Origin: Prochlorococcus sp. AG-418-I20
GTDB taxonomy: Bacteria; Cyanobacteriota; Cyanobacteriia; PCC-6307; Cyanobiaceae
Reading direction: 5' to 3'
Assembly (NCBI GenBank): GCA_003214175.1
Contig: QCLZ01000001.1
Location: 292,693 to 356,692 of the forward strand
DNA length: 64,000 bases
Below the pieces are notes generated by a model. It did not search any database. It was not told the DNA's origin and worked only from the letters and a program-made list of their open reading frames with translations. Below, one piece after another: positions 18,501-27,601 of the stretch. The number at the start of each line of letters is the position of its first letter. Position 1 is the first letter of the stretch. Made by a program: the position numbers and the translations under genes.

Positions 18501-19540
18501 TTAATCGAGAAGAATCTAAAAAGGATTGGCCAGAATTATATTGGAATAAGAATAAGAATATTGAAATAATTTCAAATGAAACAATTTTGAATTCTGTTCT
18601 TTTGGGAGAAACTTTGCCAGATTATTTCAATAATTTGAGTTTTAATAATCTCAAATTAAAACTTGGACCAGATTTTAAACTTCAATATTCAGAAATAGTT
18701 CAAGCATATTTAGATACTAAATTAGACCTCGAAATCAACGGACGCATAGGAAAAGATTTGAATGCTAGGGGTCTTATTTACCTTAAAAAAGGTAGGGCTA
18801 ATTTATATACTACCCCTTTTAAGCTTGATAAGAATAAAGACAACTATATCTTATTTGCATCAAGAAGTGGTGTGGTTCCATTTATAAATTTTTCTCTTGT
18901 TAGTAAAGTTCCAGATTCTATAATTCCTATAAGTGAAAATAATCAAGATTCAAATATCTCGGGTGATGTTGATGCAGATGTCACTTCAAGTGGTTTTGGA
19001 GCATTTGGAATTGGTAATTCAAGGCTTATCAAAATTGAAGCTTCTTATGAAGGTTTTTTAGATCAATTATCCTTTGAAGATGAAAATCAAAGAATCCAAT
19101 TAAGAAGTACTCCAAGTTATAGCAGATCACAAATAATTGGTTTGATTGGAGGTAACTCTGCAAATTTAATAAATAGAGCATTTATTTCTCAACTTAATAA
19201 TGCGGATGCTTTTAGTGAAAGGTTTCAGTTGTCTTTATATCCAGCCTTAATAGAAAATAATGATTCATTAAATAACATTTTTTCCAATGAGAAATTAGAT
19301 ATAGAAAATGATGGAGAATCATCTTCTAATTATGAATTTTCTTCGCAAGCTTGGGTAGCTGAACTAGGACTTGATATTACCGATGCTATAAATTTTGCCT
19401 TTCAAACCGTTCCGGGTAGAGATGATATTTCTCCTTTAGGAATTTTCACTTTTCAGGCCACTCCAAACTTAGAATTATTGGGTTCTTATGATTCTAAAGG
19501 GGACTGGAAAAGTCAAGTTCAATTGTTTTTTAGATACTAA
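15581..19540 (+). CDS. TamB-like (DUF490) translocation/assembly protein
   Basis: A 1319-residue protein anchored by one N-terminal membrane segment (about residues 17-33) and otherwise built of amphipathic beta strands with many Asn/Lys/Ser residues. The C-terminal 300 residues carry the DUF490/TamB signature, including ARGLIYLKKGRANLYTTPF, ASYEGFLDQLSF and SRSQIIGLIGG. TamB-like proteins bridge inner and outer membranes as lipid-conducting beta-taco grooves or help outer-membrane protein assembly. Both possible starts are TTG: 15581, or 15593 which gives a MKKIRTLNL N terminus that looks more natural. The protein is about the size of cyanobacterial TamB homologues. Confidence 0.88.
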   Translation: MGSNLKKIRTLNLNTKILLVGMFLSLGFLGSYTLNNFLRESYNSRKLEFEDSVEKFLNKKVTLGDYSGIRFLGFSLGNSKIIDKENIDSEITAENVYIGIMPFRSFLKQKWILKITPKQTEFKIDKDFFKRYESFKKVQSINKSKPKYEFNFNLNKYSLLDLKDSGLKTKVKGYIVYKTNNRQIIADLKSKFDGKGFLKLKLNTKLNQDFLRIELFSRGLNLQDSEYFLGNRKISFEEGNFKSDFKFTKSSTKVLCKGRFSLSNLKIKSEAFSQNINSDNNSFFCEDTNLVGISENLNYGTLTSNFILNVPLSNNINNVDLKGSIGYINSLNPDIKLTGNIPYWFDKKGINFGDLDSSFEINRTQLSNLNIFRKNDIRGFITAKGVFKGKISDPDISINFNIDYPHYKGIRIREIWEGEIINDNKEFLLNMKNRYSAIPSFLSIKFDPKLKVDNLTFSRVYNSTKGTLEIVKENDNYIWSADNFPIDELELSLSKNQFDKINGIINGGGSISYDQANIEGRLAWSLGKYRNIKLANSLFDFRLKDNSLYVNSSIYPIDGGIIEVEYNPNKNNLINLNFNNISTSWTILTAIDIFNFDDEKVIPTSKTNILDDLEINKDKFSYKERIDFINNFLENSNSLDDKFNLKKYLNKFSSRYNAQITIEGDRPRNYNLNAKLNGYLDVSRDENKNKKEEFSIDLEGGLLKGNGFLKIKKLPLSVANIFLDRPRDFLGGIDINLLYDLDTKSFSSEISSNNSSIKNNKILLEKGFIEFNNSNFDIDFSLLINDSVIPISIKGLIPIKTSDELDLRLIGNGKFIELIDVFSDDYFTFKEGEMNLRMIIKGTIDKPVLNGFIVIKDSEIDLYNNIVKDINSLMIFDFDSLEIKSLKAKGEDSGNIFIRGFLPFYKKNESGESFINLIANEFTIKTENFNFLLDSNINLTGSFENPVLGGNLSLNNGFINFKRTSENNKIDKKINREESKKDWPELYWNKNKNIEIISNETILNSVLLGETLPDYFNNLSFNNLKLKLGPDFKLQYSEIVQAYLDTKLDLEINGRIGKDLNARGLIYLKKGRANLYTTPFKLDKNKDNYILFASRSGVVPFINFSLVSKVPDSIIPISENNQDSNISGDVDADVTSSGFGAFGIGNSRLIKIEASYEGFLDQLSFEDENQRIQLRSTPSYSRSQIIGLIGGNSANLINRAFISQLNNADAFSERFQLSLYPALIENNDSLNNIFSNEKLDIENDGESSSNYEFSSQAWVAELGLDITDAINFAFQTVPGRDDISPLGIFTFQATPNLELLGSYDSKGDWKSQVQLFFRY

Positions 19541-19606
19541 ATCTGAAAATGATTTAGTTTAAAGAATCGTTAATTTGAATTATTATTAAACTAACTAAAA
19601 AAAATT

Positions 19607-20917
19607 ATGGTTAATATCTTTGAAGTTCCTCAACCAGGAAATGATCTTTTAGAAAAAGCTAAACAAGTACGTTTGGCATCAATAAAAATAAGTCAGACTG
19701 ACAATCAAAATAGGATAAATGCCTTAAATTTTATGGCAGATTATCTCGAAAAAAATACTAAAGAGATATTAAAGGCTAATAGTGAGGATTATCAAAAAGC
19801 AGAAAAAAAAGGCATTTCGAAAGCTTTACTCTCTAGATTAAAGTTATCAAAAGAAAAATTAAATGCAGGAATTGATGGGGTAAGAAAAGTTGGAGAATTG
19901 GCTGATCCAGTAAATCAAGTTCAAATAAACAGAGAGCTTTCTAAAGGACTAATCCTTGAAAGAAAAACTGTTCCTATTGGAGTTATAGGAGTTATTTTTG
20001 AATCTAGACCTGATGCTGTTATGCAGATTAGTTCTCTAGCAATAAGATCCGGTAATGGAGTAATGCTAAAGGGCGGAAGTGAAGCTAATTTAACAAACAC
20101 TGCAATAGTCAATGCCTTACAAATGGGGTTATATGAATCAGGCCTTGATAAAAATTCAATATGCTTACTTACAAGCAGAAAAGATAGTATGTCAATGTTA
20201 AATCTCGAAAACTATATTAATTTAATAATTCCTAGAGGCAGTAATGAATTAGTTAAATTTATTCAGGAGAATACAAGAATTCCTGTGCTAGGTCATGCTG
20301 ATGGAATTTGTCATTTGTTTATAGATAATGAGGCAAATCTGGAGATGGCTTTATCAGTTGCTCTAGACAGTAAAATTCAATATCCAGCAGCATGTAATGC
20401 TATTGAAACTTTGTTAGTCCATAAAGATATCGCACCAGCTTTTTTAGAAAAGGCCATCCCTTTATTTGATGTCAATGATGTTAAATTAATTGGAGATAAG
20501 AGATCAGTTGAATTAGGGCTAAAGTATGAGGCTAATCTAGAAGATTGGAAAACTGAATATTTGGATTTAATTTTATCGATAAAAATTGTTGATGATCTTG
20601 AGGAGGCAATCACACATATTCAAGAATATAGTTCAAAACACACAGATGGAATAATTACTGAAAATTCAAAGACTGCCAACAAATTTATGAATGTAGTTGA
20701 TAGCGCAGGTGTTTTTCACAATTGCTCTACTAGGTTTGCCGATGGGTTTAGATATGGATTCGGAGCTGAAGTTGGGATATCTACTCAAACTCTTCCACCA
20801 AGGGGACCTGTAGGTCTAGAAGGTTTGGTAACTTATAAATATTTCCTAAAAGGTGATGGGAATATAGTTGATGATTTTTCATCAGGAAAGGCTATCTATA
20901 CACATAAAGATCTATAA
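19607..20917 (+). CDS. proA: Gamma-glutamyl phosphate reductase
   Basis: ProA reduces gamma-glutamyl phosphate to glutamate semialdehyde for proline synthesis, using NADPH. The 436-residue protein is of the aldehyde dehydrogenase superfamily and normal in length. Conserved features are FESRPDAVMQISSLAIRSGN, MLKGGSEANLTN, the catalytic Cys263 in YPAACNAIE, and SAGVFHNCSTRFADGFRYGFGAEVGIST near the C terminus, which I cite as the family signature. The ATG at 19607 follows an A-rich leader. folB starts 10 bases after its stop, so the genes are likely one transcript although the pathways differ. Confidence 0.97.
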   Translation: MVNIFEVPQPGNDLLEKAKQVRLASIKISQTDNQNRINALNFMADYLEKNTKEILKANSEDYQKAEKKGISKALLSRLKLSKEKLNAGIDGVRKVGELADPVNQVQINRELSKGLILERKTVPIGVIGVIFESRPDAVMQISSLAIRSGNGVMLKGGSEANLTNTAIVNALQMGLYESGLDKNSICLLTSRKDSMSMLNLENYINLIIPRGSNELVKFIQENTRIPVLGHADGICHLFIDNEANLEMALSVALDSKIQYPAACNAIETLLVHKDIAPAFLEKAIPLFDVNDVKLIGDKRSVELGLKYEANLEDWKTEYLDLILSIKIVDDLEEAITHIQEYSSKHTDGIITENSKTANKFMNVVDSAGVFHNCSTRFADGFRYGFGAEVGISTQTLPPRGPVGLEGLVTYKYFLKGDGNIVDDFSSGKAIYTHKDL

Positions 20918-20927
20918 AACTTTAAGG

Positions 20928-21290
20928 ATGGAAACTTTTTTAAAAATTGAGAATATTAAACTTTGGGCCAGGGTTGGGGTCCTTGATGAAGAAAGGGAAT
21001 TAGGACAATTATTTAGTTTGGATATATTTTTGTGGTCTGATTTTGAAAAATGTACATTAACTGATGATATAAAAAAAACGATTGACTATTCAAAATTAGT
21101 TCGAATTTTAAAAGATCAATCAAAGAAAGTATATTGTTTCACAATCGAAAAATATTCAAACGCAATTTTAGGAATCATTGATCAGGAATTTAAGATTTCT
21201 AAAATTAAAATTATTTTGACAAAATGCAATCCTCCAATCACAGGTTTCGATGGGAAGGTGTCAATAGTAAGAATTCTTGAAAATAATTAA
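20928..21290 (+). CDS. folB: Dihydroneopterin aldolase
   Basis: FolB cleaves dihydroneopterin to hydroxymethyl-dihydropterin and glycolaldehyde in folate synthesis. The ATG at 20928, preceded by an AAGG ribosome-binding site, gives a 120-residue protein of normal length starting METFLKIENIKLWARVG. An upstream in-frame ATG at 20868 would add 20 residues inside proA and is unlikely. Family features are ARVGVLDEERELGQLFSLDI, KTIDYSKLV and ITLT-type strand KIILTKCNPPI. It overlaps the next gene by 14 bases if that gene starts at 21277. Confidence 0.9.
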   Translation: METFLKIENIKLWARVGVLDEERELGQLFSLDIFLWSDFEKCTLTDDIKKTIDYSKLVRILKDQSKKVYCFTIEKYSNAILGIIDQEFKISKIKIILTKCNPPITGFDGKVSIVRILENN

Positions 21291-21888
21291 AGAATTGGAA
21301 AAAAGAAATCCTATTATATTGATTCATGGTCTTTGGAATACTTCAAGTATTTTTTCTTCTATTATCAAAAAACTTGATGATATAGGCATTGAATCTTTTG
21401 CCCCAACTCTTAATCATTCATATGGAATGACTTCTATTCTGGATTTGACTAATAAATTAAACGAATTAATTTTAGAGAAATATGGTTTAGAAAAAGAAAT
21501 AGATATTTTGGGATTTTCTATGGGAGGAATAATTGGTAGGTACTGGCTTCAAAAATTTAATGGATATAAAAGAACAAGAAGATTAATTTCTATTGGTTCC
21601 CCTCATAAAGGAACTTTGATGGCTCAATTAATACCTAAATACCCTTTTAGAGGAATATCAGAAATGAAAATTAATAGTAAATTTTTGAAAGAACTTGCAG
21701 ATAATGATTTTTTTCTTGATGATATCGAGTGTATAAATTTCTTTACTTATTGGGATCTAATGGTTTTCCCTGGCTGGTGGTCAAATTTAAATTTTGGGAA
21801 AAGAATATCAGTAAAAGTATATAAACATAGAAATCTTGTAAGAAATAAATCTGCCGTTAATAAAATAATCGATGAAATTATTATGTAG
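21277..21888 (+). CDS. Lipase-like alpha/beta hydrolase
   Basis: A 203-residue alpha/beta hydrolase. The oxyanion-hole motif LIHGLW is at residues 15-20 and the nucleophile elbow GFSMGG places the catalytic Ser at 81. A GSPHKGT segment matches the region found after the nucleophile in lipase class 2 and LipA/EstA-like enzymes. The likely acid is Asp in FTYWDLMVFP and the base His near the C terminus (YKHRNLV). The start is probably the TTG at 21277, overlapping folB by 14 bases, which suggests translational coupling. It overlaps the convergent M3 peptidase gene by eight bases. The substrate is unknown. Confidence 0.8.
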   Translation: MKIIKELEKRNPIILIHGLWNTSSIFSSIIKKLDDIGIESFAPTLNHSYGMTSILDLTNKLNELILEKYGLEKEIDILGFSMGGIIGRYWLQKFNGYKRTRRLISIGSPHKGTLMAQLIPKYPFRGISEMKINSKFLKELADNDFFLDDIECINFFTYWDLMVFPGWWSNLNFGKRISVKVYKHRNLVRNKSAVNKIIDEIIM

Positions 21889-23968
21889 TTCCAGATAGAC
21901 CCAAGTGTCTTATTAATGAATCTGTTTGTGGAGCTCTTCCCCTGAATAGTTTAAATATATCTAATGGAGGTAAGCTTCCACCCAAACTAAGTATTGTATC
22001 TTTGAATTTCTTTCCTATTAACTTTAAATCTTCAGAGTTTTCTAGATCAGCTTCTTCGAACATTGAGAATGCATCAGCACTTAGAACCTCAGCCCATTTA
22101 TATGAGTAATATCCTGCAGAATATCCACCTGCAAATATATGACTAAAACAACAAAGAAATTGATCTTCTTTAATTGGTTCAATAACAGTAGTTTGTTTTG
22201 CAATTTCTCTTCTTATTTCATCGGCTGTTTTACCTTCGTTTTTATCAATACTACTGTGTAATCTGAGGTCTGTTATCGCGAAATGTAGTTGTCTAAGAGT
22301 ACCCATACCGCAATTAAAAGTTCTATTCTTTAGGAGCTTTTCAAAATTTTCGTCGGATAATTTTTCTCCTGTTTTATAGTGCTTAGCGATACTTAAAAGT
22401 GTGTTTTTGTGAAAACACCAGTTTTCCATGAATTGACTTGGAAGTTCGACTGCATCCCATTCAACATTATTGATACCAGCTGCTTGAGGAAGATTTACGG
22501 TAGTAAGCATGTGTTGAAGACCATGACCAAATTCATGGAAAAGTGTCTGAACCTCTTCAAAACTCATCAAACTTGGTTTGTCTTTTGATGGTGGAGTCTG
22601 ATTACAAATAAGATAAGCAACAGGAAGAGTTTTTTTGCCGAAATTATTTTTATTCAAACATTCATCCATCCAAGCCCCTCCTCTCTTTGATTCAGGTCGA
22701 GAATATGGATCGAGGTAAAAAGATGCTATTTTGGTATCTTCCTTATTGAGGATATTAAAAAACAAAACGTCATCATTCCACACAGGAGCTTCATCAGTTG
22801 CCTCAACCACTTTAATTTCAAAAAGCTTTTCGCTTAATTTAAATAAACCTTTCAAAACATCATTTAGTGGGAACCAAGGTCTCAAAGACTCTTGATCCAA
22901 ATTAAACTTTTCCTTTCTAAGAAGTTCAGACCAATAACTAATATCCCATGGTTCAATATTCTGTGATTTTGGAAATCCATTAGCTTTAGAAAACTTATCC
23001 AGAGTTTCTAATTCAATTTTTGCGGTTTTGAATGCTGGTTCTCTCAATTCTTCTAAAAGATTTTCAACATTTTTAATTTCTTTTGCCATTTTTGTTGACA
23101 AACTTAGTTCTGCCCAACTTTTATAACCGAGAAGATGAGCCTGTTTAGTTCTTAGAGATAATATCTCTTCTATGATTTGAGAATTATTTTTTTCTCCTTT
23201 AGAGGCCCTACCAACGAATGCCTTATACATTTTTTCTCTAAGGTAACGGTCGTTGGCATATGTCATAAAGGATGTATAGGTTGGAATATCTAAACTTAAT
23301 TTCCAGGGCCCATTTTGAATATCAACTTCGCCATCTTTTTTTAAGTGATTGTGTGCAGAAATTGCCATCAATTCAAGCACTCGTTCAGGAAGACCATCGA
23401 CTTCAGATTTTTTATTTAATATTAAAAACCATTTGTTAGTGGCATCAAGAACATTGTTGCTGAAGTCGGTTGAAAGCTTTCCAATTTTTTCTGAAGTAAT
23501 GTTGAATTCTTCTTGATCATTTTTTTGTAGTGAAATACCTCTATGTTGCATTTCAAGAATTTCTTTATCTAATATTCTGTTTTTGATTTGATCAAAGTTA
23601 TTTGTCTCTTTAAGCTTGACTAAGGAATTGAAAATTATTTTACTTTGTCCGAATTTGTTACTCAAGCTAATAATCTTTGGAAGAAATTTTGAATAAATTT
23701 CTCTAAGACTTTCAGAGTTATTTACTGCATTTAGGTGGCTTATTACTCCCCAACTCCATCTAAGGATTTCATTAACTTCATTTAAAGGATTAATTACCTT
23801 ATCCCAATTTAAATCATTTTGAATTAAATAATTAGATAAATTTTTCTCTATGTTTTTAAAGTCTTCGTCAATTTTTAATAGTACTATGGGAAATTGTTTA
23901 CTAATGTTTTCGGGAGTAAATTTTTTAAATTCTGGTAGTTCTCCATATTTAAAAATTGAGGTATCCAT
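21881..23968 (-). CDS. prlC: M3 family oligopeptidase (oligopeptidase A-like)
   Basis: A 695-residue zinc metallopeptidase of family M3, cytoplasmic, which degrades short peptides. The zinc motif HEFGH is at residues 478-482, with the third ligand Glu near 508 (DAVELPSQFMENW). The C-terminal substrate region has FAGGYSAGYYSYKWAEVLSAD-type features, here cited only by the GGYSAGYYSY core. Size and features match oligopeptidase A / PrlC and plant-type thimet-like peptidases. It starts 13 bases before the ndhD stop on the same strand (that is, downstream of ndhD), so it may belong to the long ndhD-thrB-glk-thrS-trpS run. Confidence 0.93.
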   Translation of the reverse strand: MDTSIFKYGELPEFKKFTPENISKQFPIVLLKIDEDFKNIEKNLSNYLIQNDLNWDKVINPLNEVNEILRWSWGVISHLNAVNNSESLREIYSKFLPKIISLSNKFGQSKIIFNSLVKLKETNNFDQIKNRILDKEILEMQHRGISLQKNDQEEFNITSEKIGKLSTDFSNNVLDATNKWFLILNKKSEVDGLPERVLELMAISAHNHLKKDGEVDIQNGPWKLSLDIPTYTSFMTYANDRYLREKMYKAFVGRASKGEKNNSQIIEEILSLRTKQAHLLGYKSWAELSLSTKMAKEIKNVENLLEELREPAFKTAKIELETLDKFSKANGFPKSQNIEPWDISYWSELLRKEKFNLDQESLRPWFPLNDVLKGLFKLSEKLFEIKVVEATDEAPVWNDDVLFFNILNKEDTKIASFYLDPYSRPESKRGGAWMDECLNKNNFGKKTLPVAYLICNQTPPSKDKPSLMSFEEVQTLFHEFGHGLQHMLTTVNLPQAAGINNVEWDAVELPSQFMENWCFHKNTLLSIAKHYKTGEKLSDENFEKLLKNRTFNCGMGTLRQLHFAITDLRLHSSIDKNEGKTADEIRREIAKQTTVIEPIKEDQFLCCFSHIFAGGYSAGYYSYKWAEVLSADAFSMFEEADLENSEDLKLIGKKFKDTILSLGGSLPPLDIFKLFRGRAPQTDSLIRHLGLSGTT

Positions 23969-23981
23969 TTATAAAAATAGT

Positions 23982-25523
23982 TTAATTAACTAAAGTTGAG
24001 ATTAATCCTACCAACTTAGCTAAAGTAAGTTGCTCACTGAGAGCATTGGTTGAAGATTCATATAAATTTATAGCGATTTTCGGCCAAAAACCTATCACCA
24101 AAGTAGGAAACAATAAACTAAACCCAATCGTTAATTCTCTACCATTCATTTCTTTGACTGTAGCTAGTGCAGGGATTCTAGGGCCAAAGAAAACTCTCCT
24201 GCACATTGATAGTAAATATATTGGTGTTAAAACTAAACCTATTGCTGCAATAAGAATCGTGATCGATCTGAAGATAGAGCTGAAGCCTTCTTGACTAGTG
24301 ATCCCTAAAAATACAGTTATTTCACTTATAAAACCGCTCATTCCAGGTAGTGCTAAAGATGCTAAAGAGCTTGCCAAGAAAAAAGCAAAAGTTATTGGCA
24401 AGACCTTTGCTAAACCTCCCATATTTGGTATCGAAAGAGTATTTGTTCTTTCATAGAAAGAGCCAGTCACAAAAAACATAGCTGCAGCAATAAGTCCGTG
24501 GCTAATCATTTGGAGCATTGCTCCGCTTATCCCTAATGCATCCACTGCTCCAATTCCTAATAGAACGAAACCCATATGACTTACTGAGCTACATGCAATT
24601 CTCCTTTTAACATTATCTTGTGCAAATGCATTTAATGCCCCATATATTATATTAATGATTCCAAGGATGATTAATGCAGGTGCAATTTGTAGATGTACTT
24701 CAGGTAGTATTTGAACATTGAATCTTAAGAGAGCATAGCCTCCCATTTTTAAAAGTATTCCAGCGAGTAACATTGAAACTGGTGCATTAGCCTCACCATG
24801 TGCATCAGGTAACCAAGTATGCAAGGGAAAGATAGGAAGTTTTACTCCAAAACCAATTAAAAATCCTAAATAAGATAATAGTGCTAGGCTACCTGTTACA
24901 TGTTTATTTGTTAAATCGGTAATATTTAGAGTAAAGTTACCACCACTCAAAGCAATTGCTAAACCACTTATCAGTATTAATAAAGAAGCTAGAGCTGTAT
25001 AAAGAATAAATTTAGTGGCTGCATATAATTTCTTTTTCCCTCCCCAAATTGCAATAAGAAGATATACGGGAACCAATTCGAGTTCCCAGGCCAAGAAGAA
25101 TAATAGAAAATCTTGAGAAAGAAAAACCAATGCTTGTGCTGATGCTTGGACTAATAAAAGCGCAAAATATAAGTTAGATTTTTTCTTAATTTTCCAACTT
25201 GCGGCAGCTGATAAAAATGTAATTAACCCACTTAAAGCCACCAAAGGAGCAGATAGTCCATCTACACCAAGAGACCACTCTAATCCTATTGATGGTAGCC
25301 AGGAAGTTCTTTCTACCAATTGCAAAGAGCTTTCTGTAGGATTAAATTTCTGCAGAAGGACTCCTATTATTAGTAAAAAATCTATAAATAAAAAACTTAA
25401 TGAGATATTTCTAGGGAGTGTATTGTCTTCTCCTTCTTTCGAACTCAAAAAAGGCATTATTAATGCCCCAATTAAAGGTAGTAAAACGATAGAAGATAGC
25501 CAAGGAAAAGTTTCTAAATTCAT
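23982..25523 (-). CDS. ndhD: NAD(P)H-quinone oxidoreductase subunit 4 (NdhD)
   Basis: A 513-residue polytopic membrane protein with about 14 helices, homologous to the proton-pumping antiporter-like subunits of complex I. Characteristic segments include [20 protein letters not shown] (with the conserved Glu), [18 protein letters not shown], and [15 protein letters not shown]. NdhD in cyanobacteria works in the NDH-1L complex for respiration and cyclic electron flow around photosystem I (D1/D2 type) or in CO2 uptake complexes (D3/D4). Prochlorococcus lacks the latter, so the D1 type is inferred. thrB is 78 bases upstream on the same strand. Confidence 0.95.
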   Translation of the reverse strand: MNLETFPWLSSIVLLPLIGALIMPFLSSKEGEDNTLPRNISLSFLFIDFLLIIGVLLQKFNPTESSLQLVERTSWLPSIGLEWSLGVDGLSAPLVALSGLITFLSAAASWKIKKKSNLYFALLLVQASAQALVFLSQDFLLFFLAWELELVPVYLLIAIWGGKKKLYAATKFILYTALASLLILISGLAIALSGGNFTLNITDLTNKHVTGSLALLSYLGFLIGFGVKLPIFPLHTWLPDAHGEANAPVSMLLAGILLKMGGYALLRFNVQILPEVHLQIAPALIILGIINIIYGALNAFAQDNVKRRIACSSVSHMGFVLLGIGAVDALGISGAMLQMISHGLIAAAMFFVTGSFYERTNTLSIPNMGGLAKVLPITFAFFLASSLASLALPGMSGFISEITVFLGITSQEGFSSIFRSITILIAAIGLVLTPIYLLSMCRRVFFGPRIPALATVKEMNGRELTIGFSLLFPTLVIGFWPKIAINLYESSTNALSEQLTLAKLVGLISTLVN

Positions 25524-25601
25524 TTAGGGTAATGAATAATTTTTATTCTAGTTGAAGTAGTACTAGCTTGAGACTATAACATTAAAAATGGCTAAGTAAA
25601 A

Positions 25602-26549
25602 CTACTTAGCTGAGAAAGCTCTAAATTGACTGCCTTTTTTCTGAACATTTAAAAATGGTGCTCTACTTGGTACTCCTGATTTCTCCCATGCCTTAACCAT
25701 AGCTTGACTGACAATTCTACCGTCTTCCTTTTTACACAAAGCTAAGATACTTGGTCCTGCTCCACTTATTGCACAACCTAAGGCACCTGCTTCTAGTGCT
25801 GCCTCTTTAACTTCTAATCCTCCTTTAATTAGCTTCCATCGGTATGGTTCATGTAGTGTATCAAACATTCCTTCTTTTATTAATTCACTATCTCCTGCTT
25901 TTAAACCATTCAATAATAAAGTAAGTGCCCCCATATTTGTAACGGCATCAGATACAGGTACATTTTTGGGCATGACTTTCCTTGCTTCACTTGTACTTAA
26001 ACGAATAGCAGGTATTGCTACAACAGCTTTAATGGAATCATGCCAATCACATCTGATAATTCTCCACCTTTTAGAAGATGAACGGGCGGTCAGGCATAGC
26101 CCCCCTAAAAGTGAGGGAACTACATTATCAGGATGACCTTCAATATCAATGGCAAGTTCTAGGAGTTTTTCTTTGGGAAGGGGAGAGTTCAGTATTGCAT
26201 TTGCTCCGATTAATCCAGCAACTATTGCTGTAGCACTACTTCCAAGTCCACGAGCAGGAGGTACGGCTAACTTAACTCTTGCTTCAAGTGCAAAAGGGGT
26301 CATATTTGCACTCTCCCATACTTTCTGAGCCGCTCTAAAAACTAAGTTTTCTGGACCTCCCCTTAAATGATTACCATCTGTACTTTCCATTATTAAATCG
26401 AATCTATCTCCGCCACCTTCAATTCTTGTAAATATAAATTCATTATATAAATCCAATGCAGCCCCTAAACAGTCGAATCCGGGACCCAAGTTTGCAGTTG
26501 TTGAAGGTACTGTTACTATTATCTTTTTACCTACTTCAGGAATAGACAT
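25602..26549 (-). CDS. thrB: Homoserine kinase
   Basis: ThrB phosphorylates homoserine to O-phosphohomoserine for threonine synthesis. The 315-residue protein is a GHMP kinase: the ATP-binding motif PPARGLGSSATAIVAGL lies at about residues 94-110, the N-terminal VPSTTANLGPGFDCLGAAL motif binds substrate, and the third motif is AISGAGPSILAL near residue 260-270. Length is normal. It starts four bases before the glk stop, so the genes are tightly linked in one transcript. No other threonine pathway gene is nearby. Confidence 0.97.
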   Translation of the reverse strand: MSIPEVGKKIIVTVPSTTANLGPGFDCLGAALDLYNEFIFTRIEGGGDRFDLIMESTDGNHLRGGPENLVFRAAQKVWESANMTPFALEARVKLAVPPARGLGSSATAIVAGLIGANAILNSPLPKEKLLELAIDIEGHPDNVVPSLLGGLCLTARSSSKRWRIIRCDWHDSIKAVVAIPAIRLSTSEARKVMPKNVPVSDAVTNMGALTLLLNGLKAGDSELIKEGMFDTLHEPYRWKLIKGGLEVKEAALEAGALGCAISGAGPSILALCKKEDGRIVSQAMVKAWEKSGVPSRAPFLNVQKKGSQFRAFSAK

Positions 26550-26553
26550 CTTT

Positions 26554-27591
26554 TTAAGTTGTTTTTAAAAGCATTTTTGCTCTGCAGGCGGCACTATAAA
26601 GTCCAAATTCTTCATCTAAAATTACTCTGAGAGGTATTGTTTTAAGAATATCTGTTAATCTTCCTTTATCAAAAAATTGTTTCATAAATGAATCTGATTT
26701 AAAGTTTTTGAAATGTTTTGGTGCAGTCCCTCCAGATATCCATAGGCCTCCAAAGCATAATTCTTGAAGAGCAACATCTCCTAATAAAGATGCATAAGCA
26801 TTTAACCATATCCTCTCTACTTCCATCATTTGCTTATCCCCCCCTTTCGAAAGAGTGCAAATCTTTTCTGGTAATTTTTTTCTCAAAGCATCAGAAATAT
26901 TAATTTCCTTGAAATATTTTTGTAGAGGATGGTTTTGGGCATCAGGTTTGCTCAGTCTCCATTTGGCAATTCTTGATAAACCTGGACCGCTAACAATTCT
27001 TTCATAAGATATCCTTTCAACATTAAGAGATTTTTTGAGCCAAATTTTTAATTCCCATTCTAATTCTGAATTTGGCGAGTATTCAACATGACCACCTTCA
27101 CTAGCTAAAACTTTTACTTTATTGCCTGATACTAGGCCTCTTGCAATGCCCAAACCAGTCCCGGCTCCAACAATGGCATGCAAATCATTGTTAGTACCTT
27201 CAGATTGTGATCCATTCTGGATAGTTGAATATTGATTTTTTTTTAAGAAAGGAATTCCATAAATTTGCACTGCAAAATCATTTATTAGCTCACATTGTTC
27301 AAATTTAAATTTATTTTTTAATTTATTTCCTGAAATATTCCATGACAAGTTCATAATTTTTGCGTTGTTGTTAGATAAAGGACCAGCTACAGCGAAACAT
27401 GCAGAAGAAGGATGAGGAATATTTTTGCATTCATTTTTGAGGAAATCTTCTAGGATCTGTTCAAAAGAATCCCAATCAGAAGATATATATTTCTTTTTGA
27501 ATAACAATTTAGGTGAATTATCATTTATTACTCTTTCGAATATTCCCAATAGAACCTTGGTACCTCCTAAATCACAAGCTAGAAAATTCAT
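26554..27591 (-). CDS. glk: Glucokinase (ROK-independent Glk type)
   Basis: A 345-residue sugar kinase of the bacterial glucokinase (Glk/Pfam Glucokinase) family that phosphorylates glucose with ATP. Visible motifs are the phosphate-1 loop CDLGGTKVLLGIF at residues 6-18, ACFAVAGPLSNN, LINDFAVQIYGIP, the phosphate-2 region GAGTGLGIARG, and the substrate-contact EGGHVEYSP. It lies between thrB and thrS with 4- and 10-base gaps. The presence of glk fits use of glucose released from glycogen or taken up from seawater, which is known for Prochlorococcus; the link is inferred. Confidence 0.93.
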   Translation of the reverse strand: MNFLACDLGGTKVLLGIFERVINDNSPKLLFKKKYISSDWDSFEQILEDFLKNECKNIPHPSSACFAVAGPLSNNNAKIMNLSWNISGNKLKNKFKFEQCELINDFAVQIYGIPFLKKNQYSTIQNGSQSEGTNNDLHAIVGAGTGLGIARGLVSGNKVKVLASEGGHVEYSPNSELEWELKIWLKKSLNVERISYERIVSGPGLSRIAKWRLSKPDAQNHPLQKYFKEINISDALRKKLPEKICTLSKGGDKQMMEVERIWLNAYASLLGDVALQELCFGGLWISGGTAPKHFKNFKSDSFMKQFFDKGRLTDILKTIPLRVILDEEFGLYSAACRAKMLLKTT

Positions 27592-27601
27592 CTATTCGAA
27601 A

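Noticed and set aside
20868..20927. N-terminal extension of folB from an upstream ATG
   Set aside because: It lies inside proA, adds residues not seen in the family, and the ATG at 20928 has a proper ribosome-binding site.
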